Source: Didymella arachidicola (taxonomy: Eukaryota; Ascomycota; Dothideomycetes; Pleosporales; Didymellaceae). From it: DNA of 64,000 nt. The translations under genes were made by a program, and so were the position numbers. This document shows, one piece after another, positions 22,405 to 34,808 of the stretch; positions within the stretch are counted from its first letter, which is position 1, and every line of letters starts with the position of its first letter. The notes under the pieces were generated by a model. That model had not been told where the DNA came from. It searched no databases and saw nothing but the letters and a program-made list of their open reading frames with translations. The stretch is taken from positions 1,922,001-1,986,000 of the forward strand of contig CM049991.1 of NCBI GenBank assembly GCA_016630955.3, written 5' to 3'.

Positions 22405-24612
22405 TCACTCGAACAGAGAGTCTATTTCCCGTTCCCGAGTAAGGTCCTTAGTAAACGGAGAGTCTATTTGCCGATCCCGAGTAAAGTCCTCAGTCTGAGC
22501 GGCAGCAACGCTAGCGTCGAGTTGTGCAAACAGCGACACCTCATCACCAGAATTATCAAAATCAGCAAACATCGCTAGCTCTGCCTCGCTGAACGGCTCG
22601 CCGACGTCGAACTCATCCAACAGCTGCTCTTGTGTAGGTACTGCTTCTTGTGGTAGCAGCTGCTCAATGCCGATATGCTCACGGTAGCGCTGCCACTCCG
22701 CTCGAGATGTCTCACTATTCTGACGTAGAAGCTGCTCATCTCCTAAGGCGGTTACGCCTGATGCAGGTTCTGTCGGGTAAGCATGTTCAAGTGTCTTCTG
22801 CATTTCATCGTCTACGCTCTGGTTGACTGTAGCAAACGTGGGCGGTAGCGTGGACAGATACGAAGCCTCACTACGCAGAACCGTTGCATCCCGATCGGTC
22901 GACTCGGTAGCCTCTGCCGTAGGCGGGCGGTCCAACCCAAGGATACGATCTAGCTCGTTGTCCAGCTCCTTGGAAGTCATAATAGTAAAGGGCATCTGCG
23001 ATACGGGCTGTTCGGGTGGGGCAGTCGCTGGCATTGCTTCTGCGTCTCCAAACAACTCATCGAAATCGTACGTCTCATCTTGCGCCGGTGGTTCGTATGT
23101 TGCGGCCATCATCTGCGCAACTCGACTCGCTTTCTGTGAGCTCATATACTGCGACCGATCAACCCCTTCTGCGGGTCCTGTAGATTGTACCGGTTGCTGC
23201 TGCAACCGCTGCACGTCCCCCTCCGCCTTCGCGACCCGGAGATACTCACCAAACAGCTCGTCAACATTCTGCAACACCAGGACGTCACTCAGACGCTTCT
23301 TACCATTTTGACTCGGGTCACCGCTCTTCAGCAGTGCGCTCTGCCGCGCAGTGAGTTGCTGGCGCTGCTCCCTCAAGAAACACGCTAGATACCAACCCCT
23401 CAGCATCTCGAAGTCTGGGTCCTCCTTCCGGATCTCGCGGTACTGGGCGTCGCGGTAAAGTCTTTCATGGCTGCGTAGTAAGCGCGGATTCGCGCGTGAT
23501 AGATCAACGAGGAATGCAGTCTGCGCACTGGCGATGGTATTGGAATCGTTGCGTCGATGCAGGGATGTGGCGGGATGCTGTGCCGAGGACTGACTTGATG
23601 GCTGAGGCGCTGGAGTCGCTACCGGAGCATGGCGTACAGGTACCACCTGAGGGACATACTGCCGTGGGAGATCGGGCACTGGCGCAGGTCGCGCGGCAGC
23701 GGGCCGCTGATCCACACTCCGCCGACCGGGCCTCCTCCAATCTCCCCTCCCCATTTCTGCAATCCTCTTCCTCTGCCGTTCAGCGTCCTTCTTTCTCCTC
23801 TCTATTTCGGCTTCACGTTTCGCTCCCTGCTGTGCCCAGAGCTCCGGTTCGTGTTTCTTTATCAACTCGCGCACCGTCCACACCGGCCATGTCATATGCC
23901 GTTTGTCAAGCTCGCCTTTGTCAATCAGCTTCTCGACTCTAGCTTTCCATCGTCCCACGTCTTTCTTGATTGCGGACAGCTTGGCGCCGCGCGTCAAACC
24001 TGTCTTGCAGCACTCCTTCGGTGGATCGAGGTGCACGTGCGAGCATGCGTACCGCCCGTTAGGCGCCTTCGTGTAGTCTCCGATCTTGTCGTGTGGGTAT
24101 TCTGGCACCGACACCTCGTCGTCCGCGTACTTGATCTGGTGGGGTTTGAGCTTGCGATTGTTCGCCGGGCCGCTGATGGGCGTGCCGTCGTTGAGTTTGC
24201 GCTTCGTTTTGGGCGATTGCACGAGCCCTTTCATTTTCATCCAGGCATTTAGTTTCACGTACCATTTGTGATTGCTTCGAAGTAGCTTGCCGCCTGAGGG
24301 GATACCCTGTTTATACGAGAAATCTTCCTCGTACCATTGCTCGATTTCCTCCTTGTTGGCGTCGTAGAGCGCTTTGGTGTCTGGGGCTCGTTGTGGCTGA
24401 TCGTCGCCGGTCGCTCCTAGGTCGTTGCTTGAGCGCTTTGTGCCTGCGCCTGGCGATGGTGTTCGTGGAGCTCTGCGGTCAGTGCTTGCATTGATCGTTG
24501 TTTGATGTTCCCCTTGCCCTTTGCGGGAATCTTTGCAGGAATGCTCGTGCACATGCGCATTAGGGTCGTTAGGATTGTCAGCACGTTGTGGTTGCTGATT
24601 TCGGGATGACAT
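22405..24612 (-). CDS. hypothetical charged protein with Cys/His cluster
   Basis: One exon with a true ATG at 24612; 735 residues. Residues ~80-300 form a conserved-looking basic region. It includes KEEIEQWYEEDFSYKQGIP, a Cys/His cluster (CSHVHLDPPKECCKTGLTRG) that could bind metal, and a WPVWTVRELIKKHEPELW helix. A long Lys/Arg coiled coil, a Pro/Ala/Gln-rich disordered middle and an acidic C-terminal half follow. The last ~28 residues are two copies of a 14-residue unit (T-R-D-R-Q-I-D-S / T-R-E-R-E-I-D-S) encoded by a 42-bp tandem duplication at 22416-22499. No known family is recognised. The composition suggests a nuclear protein. There is no evidence of decay. Confidence 0.65.
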   Translation of the reverse strand: MSSRNQQPQRADNPNDPNAHVHEHSCKDSRKGQGEHQTTINASTDRRAPRTPSPGAGTKRSSNDLGATGDDQPQRAPDTKALYDANKEEIEQWYEEDFSYKQGIPSGGKLLRSNHKWYVKLNAWMKMKGLVQSPKTKRKLNDGTPISGPANNRKLKPHQIKYADDEVSVPEYPHDKIGDYTKAPNGRYACSHVHLDPPKECCKTGLTRGAKLSAIKKDVGRWKARVEKLIDKGELDKRHMTWPVWTVRELIKKHEPELWAQQGAKREAEIERRKKDAERQRKRIAEMGRGDWRRPGRRSVDQRPAAARPAPVPDLPRQYVPQVVPVRHAPVATPAPQPSSQSSAQHPATSLHRRNDSNTIASAQTAFLVDLSRANPRLLRSHERLYRDAQYREIRKEDPDFEMLRGWYLACFLREQRQQLTARQSALLKSGDPSQNGKKRLSDVLVLQNVDELFGEYLRVAKAEGDVQRLQQQPVQSTGPAEGVDRSQYMSSQKASRVAQMMAATYEPPAQDETYDFDELFGDAEAMPATAPPEQPVSQMPFTIMTSKELDNELDRILGLDRPPTAEATESTDRDATVLRSEASYLSTLPPTFATVNQSVDDEMQKTLEHAYPTEPASGVTALGDEQLLRQNSETSRAEWQRYREHIGIEQLLPQEAVPTQEQLLDEFDVGEPFSEAELAMFADFDNSGDEVSLFAQLDASVAAAQTEDFTRDRQIDSPFTKDLTREREIDSLFE

Positions 24613-25483
24613 ACCTGCTAGTTGAAATCAATACATCAGGGAGTCCTGTGCGTGTTGGCTCGGTGGATCATGTCGGTACGAGGCATTGTGAGCACGGGTG
24701 AAATGGAGACAAACTTGCATTGTCTCATTACAATGTCTTCCCAGTCGACACATCGCACAAGGTTTCACTGCTCATGGAGAGTTGATATTCAAAATTCACC
24801 TCCCACAATACTCAGTCCTTTCCGACTTCGTTGGCTGTAGCAGCATGGTTCAACCATTGAACCCCTCAAATTTCGTTGGCAGGTCACGAATTTGAGGTAG
24901 GATCGATTTTTAGACTACATTGCTAGCACCTCTTCCTAAGCATGGCTCTCCTGCACGCAACTTATTAGAGACATCCCGACTGGTAAGAATATCTCAATCT
25001 TGCACTCGATACGCAGAGCTCATGATAGTCCACGAATATCCCCGCTGGTACAACCCCTCGTCTCCACTCTGCGTCTGCTTCTTTCGGCTCCAGGCTCGCT
25101 TCTATCTCACTTCGCTGAACTGGAAGAGTCTAATGCGACAACAATTATGCTTTCCAAGACCGCAAGTGCCATCGACGTGACCATCATCGCTGCGCGGGTG
25201 CGGCAACAAGGCTTACGACGGGAAGGATATGGTGCTACTTCAGAGACAACGTGTTTATTGGACGCAGTTATACTCTGGACCGTAACGGAAGGTTGGTCGG
25301 CGCTCGCGTTGGATTGCCATCGAATGGTTTGACTTCCAGCATGCGAACTTCTCCTCTACCGGGGCCTTCTTTGAGTCAGCAATTTCATCGCCTAAGTTAA
25401 TCATACATGAGACCCATTGCTAGAGCCATCCCTCGCTTGCATACAACACATACACTTGAGAAGCAGCCCATGTTTTCACTTTG
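24613..25483. other. intergenic, nothing recognised
   Basis: Contains the upstream side of the 735-residue gene and the downstream side of the NLR gene. No convincing gene was seen. Confidence 0.4.
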
Positions 25484-28400
25484 CTACGGACAGATGTGGG
25501 TTAGTTGGTCAACACTACAAATCCAGATTCTGCCAGTGCTAACGCCCATACCAACTTTGTTCCCGCACAGCGCAGAGCATGATGGCCGATACTCTGACGG
25601 AATCCACACCATACTCTTGCCGTTATGCTCGATCCATACGTTATGAGAGCTAAGGCCGGTGCCTAGGTACAGGGGGCGTTCAGGGTCCACGATAGCTGCT
25701 TCGCTAGAAACGGCTTGGTCGTATACGACGATAGTGCCTATCTCGGATTGAAGTGAGCAACCGGTGGATCCAAAGGACAAGCTGCGAAGAGTCGTGCCGA
25801 CTTTGAGCGTCTTCAGACACGCGCCACTACTTGCATCCCACAGCTTGACCGTCTTGTCCCACGAGCCTGACGCCAGCTTAGCTAAGTCGTGCGAGAAGGC
25901 CACAGAGCTGACAACGTCGCTATGGCCTGTAAATGTACGTAAACACTGGCCGCTGTTTGCATCCCACAACCTGACAGTCTTGTCGTATGACGCTGACGCC
26001 AGCTTAGCTAAGTCGTGCGAGAAGGCCACAGAGCTGACAACGTCGCTATGGCCTGTAAATGTACGCAAACACTGGCCGCTGTTTGCATCCCACAACCTGA
26101 CAGTCTTGTCGTGTGACACCGACGCTAGCTTGTTTAAGTCAGGCAAGAAGATTACAAATTCGACGTGACCGCGGTGGCCTGTGAACGTCTTCAGACACGC
26201 GCCACTACTTGCATCCCACAGCTTAACCGTCTTGTCCCACGAGCCTGACGCCAGCTTAGTCGAGTCTGGCGAGAAGGCTACAGACCTGGCGAGATCACTA
26301 TGGCCTGTGAACGTCTGCAAACACTTCCCGCTGCTTGCATACCACAGCCTGACAGTCGTGTCATTTGACGCCGACGCCAGCTTAGTCGAGTCAGGCGAGA
26401 AGGCTACAGAGGTGACAAGATCGCTATGGTCCATGAACGTCTGCAAACACTCACCGCTGCTCGTATCCCACAGCTTGAAAGTCCCATCCATGGACGTCGA
26501 CGTCAGCTTGTTTGAGTCAGGCGAGAAGGCTACAGACCAGACATGATCGCTACGGCCTGTGGATGGACGCAGACACTCGCCGCTGCTTGCATCCCACAGC
26601 TTGACAGTCATGTCGGTTGACGCCGACGCCAGCTTAGTCGAGTCGTGCATGAAGGCTACACAGTGGATCCAACCGATATGGCCTGTAAATGTACGCAAAC
26701 ACTGGCCGCTGTTTGCATCCCACAACCTGACAGTCTTGTCGTATGACGCTGACGCCAGCTTAGCTAAGTCGTGCGAGAAGGCCACAGAGCTGACAACGTT
26801 GCTATGGCCCGTAAACGTCTGCAGGCACTCGCCGCTGTTCGCATCCCATAGCTTGAAAGTCCTGCAGTCTGGAGCCGAAGTCGACGTCAGCTTAATTGAG
26901 TCGGGCGAGAAGACCGCAGAGCTGACAACGTCGCTATGGCCCGTAAACGTCTGCAGGCACTCGCCGCTGTTCGCATCCCACAGCCTGACGGTCTTGTCCC
27001 ACGAGCCTGACGCCAGCTTAGTCGAGTCAGGCGAGAAGACTACAGAGCTGACATGACCGCGGTGGCCTGTGAACGTCTGCAGACACGCGCTACTACTTGT
27101 ATTCCACAGCTTAACAGTCCCATCCATTGACGTTGACGCCAGCTTAGTCGAGTCGGGCGAGAAGACTACAGAGCTGACATGACCGCGGTGGCCTGTGAAC
27201 GTCTGCAGACACGCGCTACTACTTGTATTCCACAGCTTAACAGTCCCATCCATTGACGTTGACGCCAGCTTAGTCGAGTCGGGCGAGAAGACTACAGAGC
27301 TGACAGAATCGCTATGGCCTGCGAACGTCTGCAAGCACTCACCGCTGTTCGCATCCCACAGCCTGACGGTCTTGTCCCACGAGCCTGACGCCAGCTTAGT
27401 CGAGTCAGGCGAGAAGACTACAGAGCTGACATGACCGCGGTGGCCTGTGAACGTCTGCAGACACGCGCTACTACTTGTATTCCACAGCTTAACAGTCCCA
27501 TCCATTGACGTTGACGCCAGCTTAGTCGAGTCGGGCGAGAAGACTACAGAGCTGACAGAATCGCTATGGCCTGCGAACGTCTGCAAGCACTCACCGCTGT
27601 TCGCATCCCACAGTCTGACGGTCTTGTCATGTGACGCCGACGCCAGCATGGTCGAACCGGGCACAAAGGCCACAAAACTGACTCCACTGCTGTGCCCCTC
27701 GAGGGTCTGCAGGCATGCACTCCAGCTGGTGCTCATCGCTGGCTTGAGAACAATCCCCTTTGGCCTTTCGTGCTGGAACAGCTTTCTGATCGCACTTTCT
27801 GTTGGACTGAACAACAGTGCAGATGCATACGACTGGAGAGGGTAGCTTTCAATAGGCCCTTTGTGGTACAGGATGAATCGCCGGGCATCTTGGAGAAGCT
27901 TAGTAAGCTCATCCTCATCTTGCACATCCTGGTTGCCTCAGCATACACACCAAGCACAGCGTAATTTAAGGGCGTTTTTGCAATGTATACCTGAATCAGA
28001 GAGCATAGCTTCGTCATTGAGACGACGCCTTTCGCCATGCTCTTGCACAGACTGAGACTTTCCAGCCAATACAGATACTTCTTCCTCACAAACCCACCAA
28101 CAACCTTCGCGTCTTGCAGAACTTTTACATTGTCTAGTTCACACTGCGGGTTCGCATCGCACAGATGATCGATCCAGTAGATGCACGAGTAGCGCGACGC
28201 TGCTAGCGGATCTGGGGTGGGCGGTGCAATGTCATCGACAGAGACCCCTGGCGCTTCCAGGTTGTACAGGTTCCGGCGTAAAGACCTCAACAAGACTGCG
28301 AGCGATTTTGTAAAGATGCTGCGATGGACAGTACCCGCACCATGTGGAAAGACCTCCCCAGATGCTTTTGCAAGGAGAAAGTCTTGTGCGGACTGATGCA

Positions 28401-30243
28401 CGAAGTAAACGGTGTCTTCTTGCAGGGTGAGAAAGGATCCACAAAGGCCAATGATCTCCCGCACAGACTCCAAATCATCAGCAAAGTCCTCAAGCGCCTC
28501 CACAAGCACCACCAGTTCGACGATTGTGACTGGCCGATATAAGACTGCAGCTGACGCTAGTACTTGCTGACAGATCTCAGCTCCATCGAACTCCCTGATC
28601 TGCTGCATCATCCGCTTGTACAACGAGTCCAGCCCAGTCGGGAACAGCGCTAGCTTCTTCAGCACATTCCACTTTGGTGTCGCTCTGAGGTCTTGGCATA
28701 CCAAAGCTACCCACAGAAAGGTGCCATTGGCGTTAAGAGTCAAATGTCGAAAGACAGCGGATCGAATATCTGCCTTGTACTGCTTTTCCCGTGCCAGCTG
28801 GTCGATCTTCTGTCGGATAAAGCTGTCAACCGCTGCCGCAACCGACTTGGCGTTCAGCTCGAGGCTCAGCCTGTGCCCTACCCGCTCTAGCTGCGCTTCG
28901 ATATCAGGCCAGTTGCGGCTCGAGACGATCCACTTGACGCGGGGAGACGCAGAAGACTGCTGCGCGACGAAACGAAGCAGCTTCGGCAGATCAGTGACGC
29001 ACTCGTCCAACGCATCAACGAGTATGTAAGTGGTGTCCAAGCCCGGGTCCTGCAGCACATCTGCAAAGATTTCTGTCAAGACAACCCATGCGTTTGCGTC
29101 TTCGAACACGGCTTTGCTCGCTTGATCGTACCTCTTGCGAACGTGCACGGTGAGCGCCGGCTGTTGGGTGACAAGTAAGTACAGCAGCCCGCGCAGCACA
29201 GCCGTGGCGCTGTTGATGCGCGAGTCGGTGGCTTGGCAGAAGAAGTAAGTCACAGAAGCACTATTAGCAACCGTCTTCTGCAGCTCTTCAATGATGCCGC
29301 AGAGCAGCATCGTCTTGCCCTTGCCGGGATCGCCTTTGATCCACAACAACTGACTCTTTGGGTCGTTGAGCCATTGCCGGAAGCTGCTGTTGTCGAGCAC
29401 CCAGCGGTACGAGCCCTCCAACAAGCCACCCTTTGTATCCTCGATGCGCTTCTTATCGTTTCGGGGATCGGTAGGGCGTAAGTCGCGCAGGCACTCCTGT
29501 CGCTTTCGGATCTCGTCATGAAGCCGACGGAATGCTTGTTCTGTGCCTTCGCCGTAGACAGGCGCAACATCAACGTCGACAATGCCGGCTAGACAGTACG
29601 CTGCGTCCTCTTCAAGCTTTGTCTGCCGATCTTGTGCCCACCGCAACCGCTCGTCGACGCTGCAACATGAGAGCGAGGCCCCTTCGAGCACATCGTATGG
29701 GATGGTTGTCATTTCGCGGATCGGAGCCTTTAGCGATACCCGGTCACCGAGCTGATGCCATTCGCACGAAAAGAACTCGACCACGCTGGGCGCGAGTAGC
29801 TCCTGCAGCGTCCACCCACGCGTGAACCATCGACTTGAGCTGAGACCAGACTTCCACGTTGAGTCGACATCCAACTCACTGAACTTCCTCTTCTTTGTCA
29901 GTACATCGGATAGGTACACGTAACATTTTGTCGCATTGCGGTACCAGCGAAACATGGACCGGATGGCCAGCGCGTGCTCAGCCTTGCTCGCCTTATTGAT
30001 GCAGCAAGTGTCGACCCAAAAGTACTGCAACCCGTCGCGCTTCACCTGTTCTCCACACAGCTGTATCTTCTTGTAGCCAGCCTTATCCTTGCCTGCGTTG
30101 TTTGTAAGATCTTCGAAGGTCACTTCTTCCTCGTCCGTTCCCCAGGTATGGGACAGAATCGCGTAGGGAGGTATCGCGTCTGCGTCAACAATTTCGGCAG
30201 TGACACTGAGCGCCGCATCTTCTCTGTAGTATAAAAGCCGCAT
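25484..30243 (-). CDS. HET-NACHT-WD40 NLR (HNWD family, het-d/het-e-like)
   Basis: Predicted fungal NLR of the incompatibility/innate-recognition type, 1565 residues. Exon 1 is 30243-27991, the 62-nt intron is 27990-27929, and exon 2 is 27928-25484; the join is phase 0 (CSLIQ to DVQDEDEL). The start is the first ATG of the frame, giving the canonical MRLLYYREDA. The HET domain (residues ~1-250) shows PPYAILSHTWG and FWVDTCCINK. NACHT has the P-loop GDPGKGKT (304-311) and Walker B ILVDALDE (407-414). Exon 2 carries the WPLQSYASALLFSP-type linker (here YPLQSYASALLFSP) and then 15 WD repeats of 42 residues with very high mutual identity. In this family the WD platform binds a ligand, NACHT oligomerises, and HET triggers cell death. 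No stop or frameshift is seen. Confidence 0.93.
25800..27715 (-). repeat. 15 tandem WD40 units (126 bp each)
   Basis: Each unit encodes ~42 residues of the form TGH....VSSVVFSPDSTKLAS.S.D.TV.LW....G.CLQTF. Several pairs or triplets are nearly identical in DNA (for example units 2/4/5 and 3/6, and units 14/15), so blocks of one or two units have been copied recently. Unit 7 has two extra residues. Confidence 0.93.
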
Positions 30244-31231
30244 CGTTTCGCGTGGACATGTGGTAGACGCGTGCGATGGCGGCAAGACTAGAGAGAGTTG
30301 ATGCGGCGGCCTCGTCGCTCTACTGCATTCGTATGTCAGCAAGCGGAGGGCAACATGCGAAAAGCCACAAGGCCTTTGGCGAACTTGTTAGACAATAGGG
30401 AATCGCAATGTTGTCGCAGGCTGGGTCTGGTGGAGTTGGCCATGTTCTTGGTGTGCGAGGCTGGAATGTCAGGCCTGGGGCGGGGCAGACGCGGTTGAGA
30501 GCACGCGCCAGGGTCCAGCCGCCAGGCTGACAGCGGCTAATCCAGCGACGCCCGCACGTGTTGGTTTGATGCAGTGGAGCAGAGGGTCGACCCGACACAG
30601 CCAGTGGAGCAATAATTAGAGTCAGGGTCGCAGATCGATCGATTACGACCACATTGTACCTTGCAACAATGCCTGGCTGGCCTGGCTGTCAAGGTCTGCG
30701 CGAGTCATTGTATAAGTTCTCCCCTTGCGAATCTCGAGTTCTTAAGACCGGCAATCGCTCAGTCGCTCGAGAATTGGGAGGACACATGGCAGGTTTTGGA
30801 AGAGCGCCAAACCGTGAGCTTGTTAGGCATAGTGTCGGATACAATACACTCAGCCCTGCCGGTCTTCTTTCCACCACGTAATCATACTAGGACCGGCCGC
30901 CAAAACGCATAGCGCGAAGGGCAGTTGTCTCCAGCTCGGAGATAGCTTCGGGGTACACAGTTTCGACGCTTAATTGTCTTCGCAACCTAGGGTAACGTGC
31001 ATCTAGGCTAGACCGATCATTCTAGCATCTTACAACTGAAAAGAGAGAAGATGGCGACGACAGAGCTGAGCTAGAAGGCGGCGGTGTCTTCGGTGCTGCG
31101 TGCGACGTGATCGCCGGCACAACCACAATAGTTGTTATTTTCTTCTTGCAACACGGGATGCGAAGAGGAGGTAGCTAGAGAAGAAGATTGCGTTAAGTGC
31201 AGATACATAGGTGCGTGTGAGTAAGGTTGAA
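30244..31231. other. spacer between NLR copies 1 and 2
   Basis: Promoter side of NLR 1 and downstream side of NLR 2. The part from about 30830 to 31231 is related to 34860-35330, showing that the spacer was duplicated along with the genes. Confidence 0.55.
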
Positions 31232-34200
31232 CTATCTGAACGGGGGATTCATCTCGCTGAGGGGCATTTCTCGCTTACTGGCAGGGGACGTTATCTTAGT
31301 GTGGAGGCAAGAGTAAGTAGAGTCGAAGAATAGACTATGTAGAGTCCTCCCAATGTTAAGAGTCTGCAAACACGCGCCGCTGCTCGCATCCCACACCTTG
31401 ACGGTCTTGTCGCTGGACGCCGACGCCAGCTTCGTCGAGTCGTGCGAGAAGACTATAAATCTGACACGATCTTTATGGCCTTCAAAAGGCTGCGGCCACG
31501 CGTCACTGCTCACATCCCATATCTTGACGGTCTTGTCGTGTGACGCTGACGCCAGCTTGGTCGAGTCGTGAGAGAAAGCCACAGAACTGACGTCATTGCT
31601 ATGGGCTGCCAACGTCTGCAAACACTTGCCGCTGCTCGCATCCCACACTTTGACGGTGTTATCGACTGATGCTGACACTAGCTTTGTCGAGTCGTGCGAG
31701 AAGGCTATAGAGTTGACAAAAATACCATAGCCTGTGAGCGTCTGCAGACACTCACCACTGCTTGTGTCCCACAGCTTGACAGTCATATCCCATGACGCCG
31801 ACGCCAGCTTAGTCGAGTCGTGCGAGAAGGCTACAGACCCGACACCACTACTATGACCTGCCAACGTCTGCAGACACTCGCCACTGCTTGTGTCCCACAG
31901 CTTGACAGTCGTATCCCATGACGCCGACGCCAGCTTAGTCGAGTCGTGCGAGAAGGCTACAGACCCGACACCACTACTATGACCTGCCAACGTCTGCAGA
32001 CACTCGCCACTGCTTGTGTCCCACAGCTTGACAGTCGTATCCCATGACGCCGACGCCAGCTTAGTCGAGTCGTTCGAAAAGGCTATAGAGTTGACAAAAA
32101 TACCATGGCCTGTGAGCGTCTGCAGACACTTGCCACTGCTTGTGTCCCACAGCTTAACAGTGCTGTCCCATGACGCCGACGCCAGCTTAATCGAGTCGTT
32201 CGAGAAGGCCACAGAGCTGACAGGACCATTATGGCCTTTTAACGTTTGCAAACACGCGCCGTTGCTTGCATGCCACAGCTTGACAGTCCTATCGCGTGAT
32301 GCTGATGCTAACTTGGATGAGTCGTGCGAAAAAGCCACAAAACATACTTCTCCATCGTGCGCCTCAAGCGTCTGCAGGCACGCGCTCCCACCGCTGCTTA
32401 TTACCGGCTGGATTGTAATTCCTTCAGGCTCTTCATGCCGGAAGTGCTTTCTGATTGTACTCCCAGTCGGACTGAACAGCAGTGCAGATGCATATGACTG
32501 GAGAGGGTGGCTTTCAATCGGCCCCTTGTGGTACATGATGAATCGGCAAGCATCCTCGAACAGCTTTGTAAGCCCCTCTTCACCTCGGATATCCTGGTGG
32601 TGTTAGCGCCTACAACAAGGACAACGAATAGGGGGGTGTTGTCCGTGCAAGCCATACCTGAACTAGAGAGCATAGCCTTGCCATCGAAGTCACGCCTTTT
32701 GTCACGCTCTTGCATAGACTAAGACTTTCAAGCCAGTATAGGTACTTCTTCCTTATGAACTCACTAACAGCATGGATGTCTTGCACAAGTCTGGCATCCT
32801 TCACCCCAGACTTAGGATTTGCATCGCACAGGTGATCGATCCAGTGGATGCACGGGTAGCGCGACGATGCTAGCGGGTCTGGCTCAGGCATTGCAATCTC
32901 GTCGACAGAGACTCCTGGTGCCTTGGCGCCGTACACGTCCCGGCGCAAGGTCCTCATTAAGACTGCGAGCGATCTGGAAAAGATGCTGCGATGGACAGTC
33001 TCCGCACCACATGGAAAGACCTCTCCAGAAGCCTTAGCGAGGAGAAAGTCTTGTGCAGACTGATGCACGAAGTAGACGGTGTCTTCTTGCACAGTGAGGA
33101 AAGAACCGCAAAGGCCGATAATCTCCCGTACAGAGGCCAAGTCATCTGCAAAGTCTTCGAGCGCCTCCACAAGTACAACCAGCTCTACGATTGTGACTGG
33201 GCGATACAATACTGCGGCTGACGCCAATACCTGCTGACGAATCTCAGCTCCGTCTGACTTCGTGATTTGCTGCATCATCCGCCTGTACAAAGAGTCCAGT
33301 CCAGGCGGGAACTGCGCTAGCTTCTTCAGCACATTCCACTTTGGTGTCGCTCTGAGGTCTTGGCATACCAAAGCTACCCACAGAAAGGTGCTATTGGCGT
33401 TAAGAGTCAAATGTCGAAGCACAGCGGACCGTAACTCTGCCTTGTACTGCTTTTCCTGTGCCAACTGATCGATCCTCTGTCGGATGAAGATGTCGACCGC
33501 TGCCGCAACTAAGTCGGCATTCAGCTCGAGGCTCACATTGTGTCCTGCCTGCTCCAGCTCTGCTTCAATGTCAGGCCAGTTGCGGCTTGACACAATCCAT
33601 TTCACGGGAGAAAATAAAGAAGACTGACGTACGACAAAGTGAAGCAGCTTCGGCAGATCAGTCGTACACTCGTCCAGTGCGTCAACGAGTATGTACGTGG
33701 TGTCCAAGTTTGGGTCCTGCAGCACGTCTGCGAAGATTTCCGTCAAGACAACCCATGCGTTTGCGTCTTCGAACACGGCTTTGCTCGCTTGGTCGTACCT
33801 CTTGCGAACGTGCGCGGTGAGCGCCGGCTGCTGGGTGACAAGCAAGTACAGCAGTCCGCGCAGCACGGCTGTGGCGCTGTTGATGCGCGAGTCGGTGGCC
33901 TGGCAGAAGAAATAAGACACAGACGCGGTCCTAGCAACCGCCTTCTGCAGCTCGTCGATGATGCCGCAGAGCAGCATCGTCTTGCCCTTACCAGGATCGC
34001 CTTTGATCCACAGTAGCTGGCTCTGCGGGTCGTCGTGCCACTGCTGGAAGCTGCTGTTGTCGAGAACCCATAGATAAGAGCCCTCCAGCAAGCCGCCCTT
34101 TGTGTCCTCAATGCGTTTCTTGTCACTGCGGGGGTCGGAGGGACGTAAGTCACGAAGACACTCCTCTCGCTTACGGATTTCATCACGAAGACGCCTGAAC

Positions 34201-34808
34201 GCTTCCTCTGTGCCTTCGCCATAGATAGGCGCCATCTCGACGTCAAAGACGCCGGACAAACAGTACGCTGCATCCTCCTTGAGTTTTGTGTGCCGGTCCT
34301 GTCTCCAGCGAAACCGCTCTTCGACGCTAGACTGGGAAAGAGGGGCCCCTTCGAGCACGTCGTGCGGGATGGTTGTAGCTTCGTATATGTGAGACTTTAG
34401 TGATGCCCTGTCACCGAGCCTGCGCCAGTCGCGCGAAAAGAACTCAACCACGCCGGGTGCCAAAAGCTCCTGCAGCGTCCAGCCGCGCGTGAACCACTTG
34501 CTTCCTCGGAACTCCGAGTCTCACTGCGGCGAGTTGGCTTCTTCCCCGGCTGAAAGAGGCGAAGCAGATACGTCGGGCAGATAGACATAGCATCGAGCTG
34601 CCTTGCGGTACCAGCGAAACATCGACCGTATCGCCAGCGAGTGCTCAGCCTTGTTCGCCTTGTTGATGCAGCAGGTATCCACCCAGAAGTGCTACAAGCT
34701 GTCACACTTGGCCTGCTCTCCACACAGCTGTATCTTCTTGTAGCCAGGCTTGTCCTTGCCTGCGTTCTGTACGAGGTCGTCGAAGGTCACCTCTTCCCAC
34801 GTGGTGTG
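31232..34808 (-). pseudogene. second HET-NACHT-WD40 NLR, HET domain truncated and stopped
   Basis: Same architecture as the first copy. NACHT is intact (GDPGKGKT, ILVDALDEC), and a 64-nt intron (32657-32594) joins CSLVQ to DIRGEEGL in phase 0. There are 8 WD repeats, then a tail ending at 31232. The HET domain starts abruptly at about residue 40 of the normal protein (TWEEVTFDDL). It carries TAG at 34694-34692 (C-to-T in a glutamine codon would explain it) and TGA at 34523-34521 (G-to-A in a tryptophan codon would explain it). From 34520 to the end the frame is open, so a NACHT-WD protein from an internal start cannot be excluded. The full-length NLR is dead. Confidence 0.85.
31355..32390 (-). 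repeat. 8 tandem WD40 units of NLR 2
   Basis: Units of 126 bp; units 4 and 5 are almost identical in DNA (31800-32045), a recent unit duplication. The internal wording (FSHDSTKLASASWD) differs from the NLR 1 array, so each array homogenises separately. Confidence 0.9.

Noticed and set aside
25800..27715. Regularly spaced repeats as a CRISPR-like array
   Set aside because: The 126-bp period is in frame, codes for WD40 units and has no constant repeat/variable spacer structure; the genome is fungal.
25764..27845. Long plus-strand open frames with repeated units across the WD40 array
   Set aside because: They are antisense shadows of the 126-bp WD repeats and inherit their periodicity; no start context or family.
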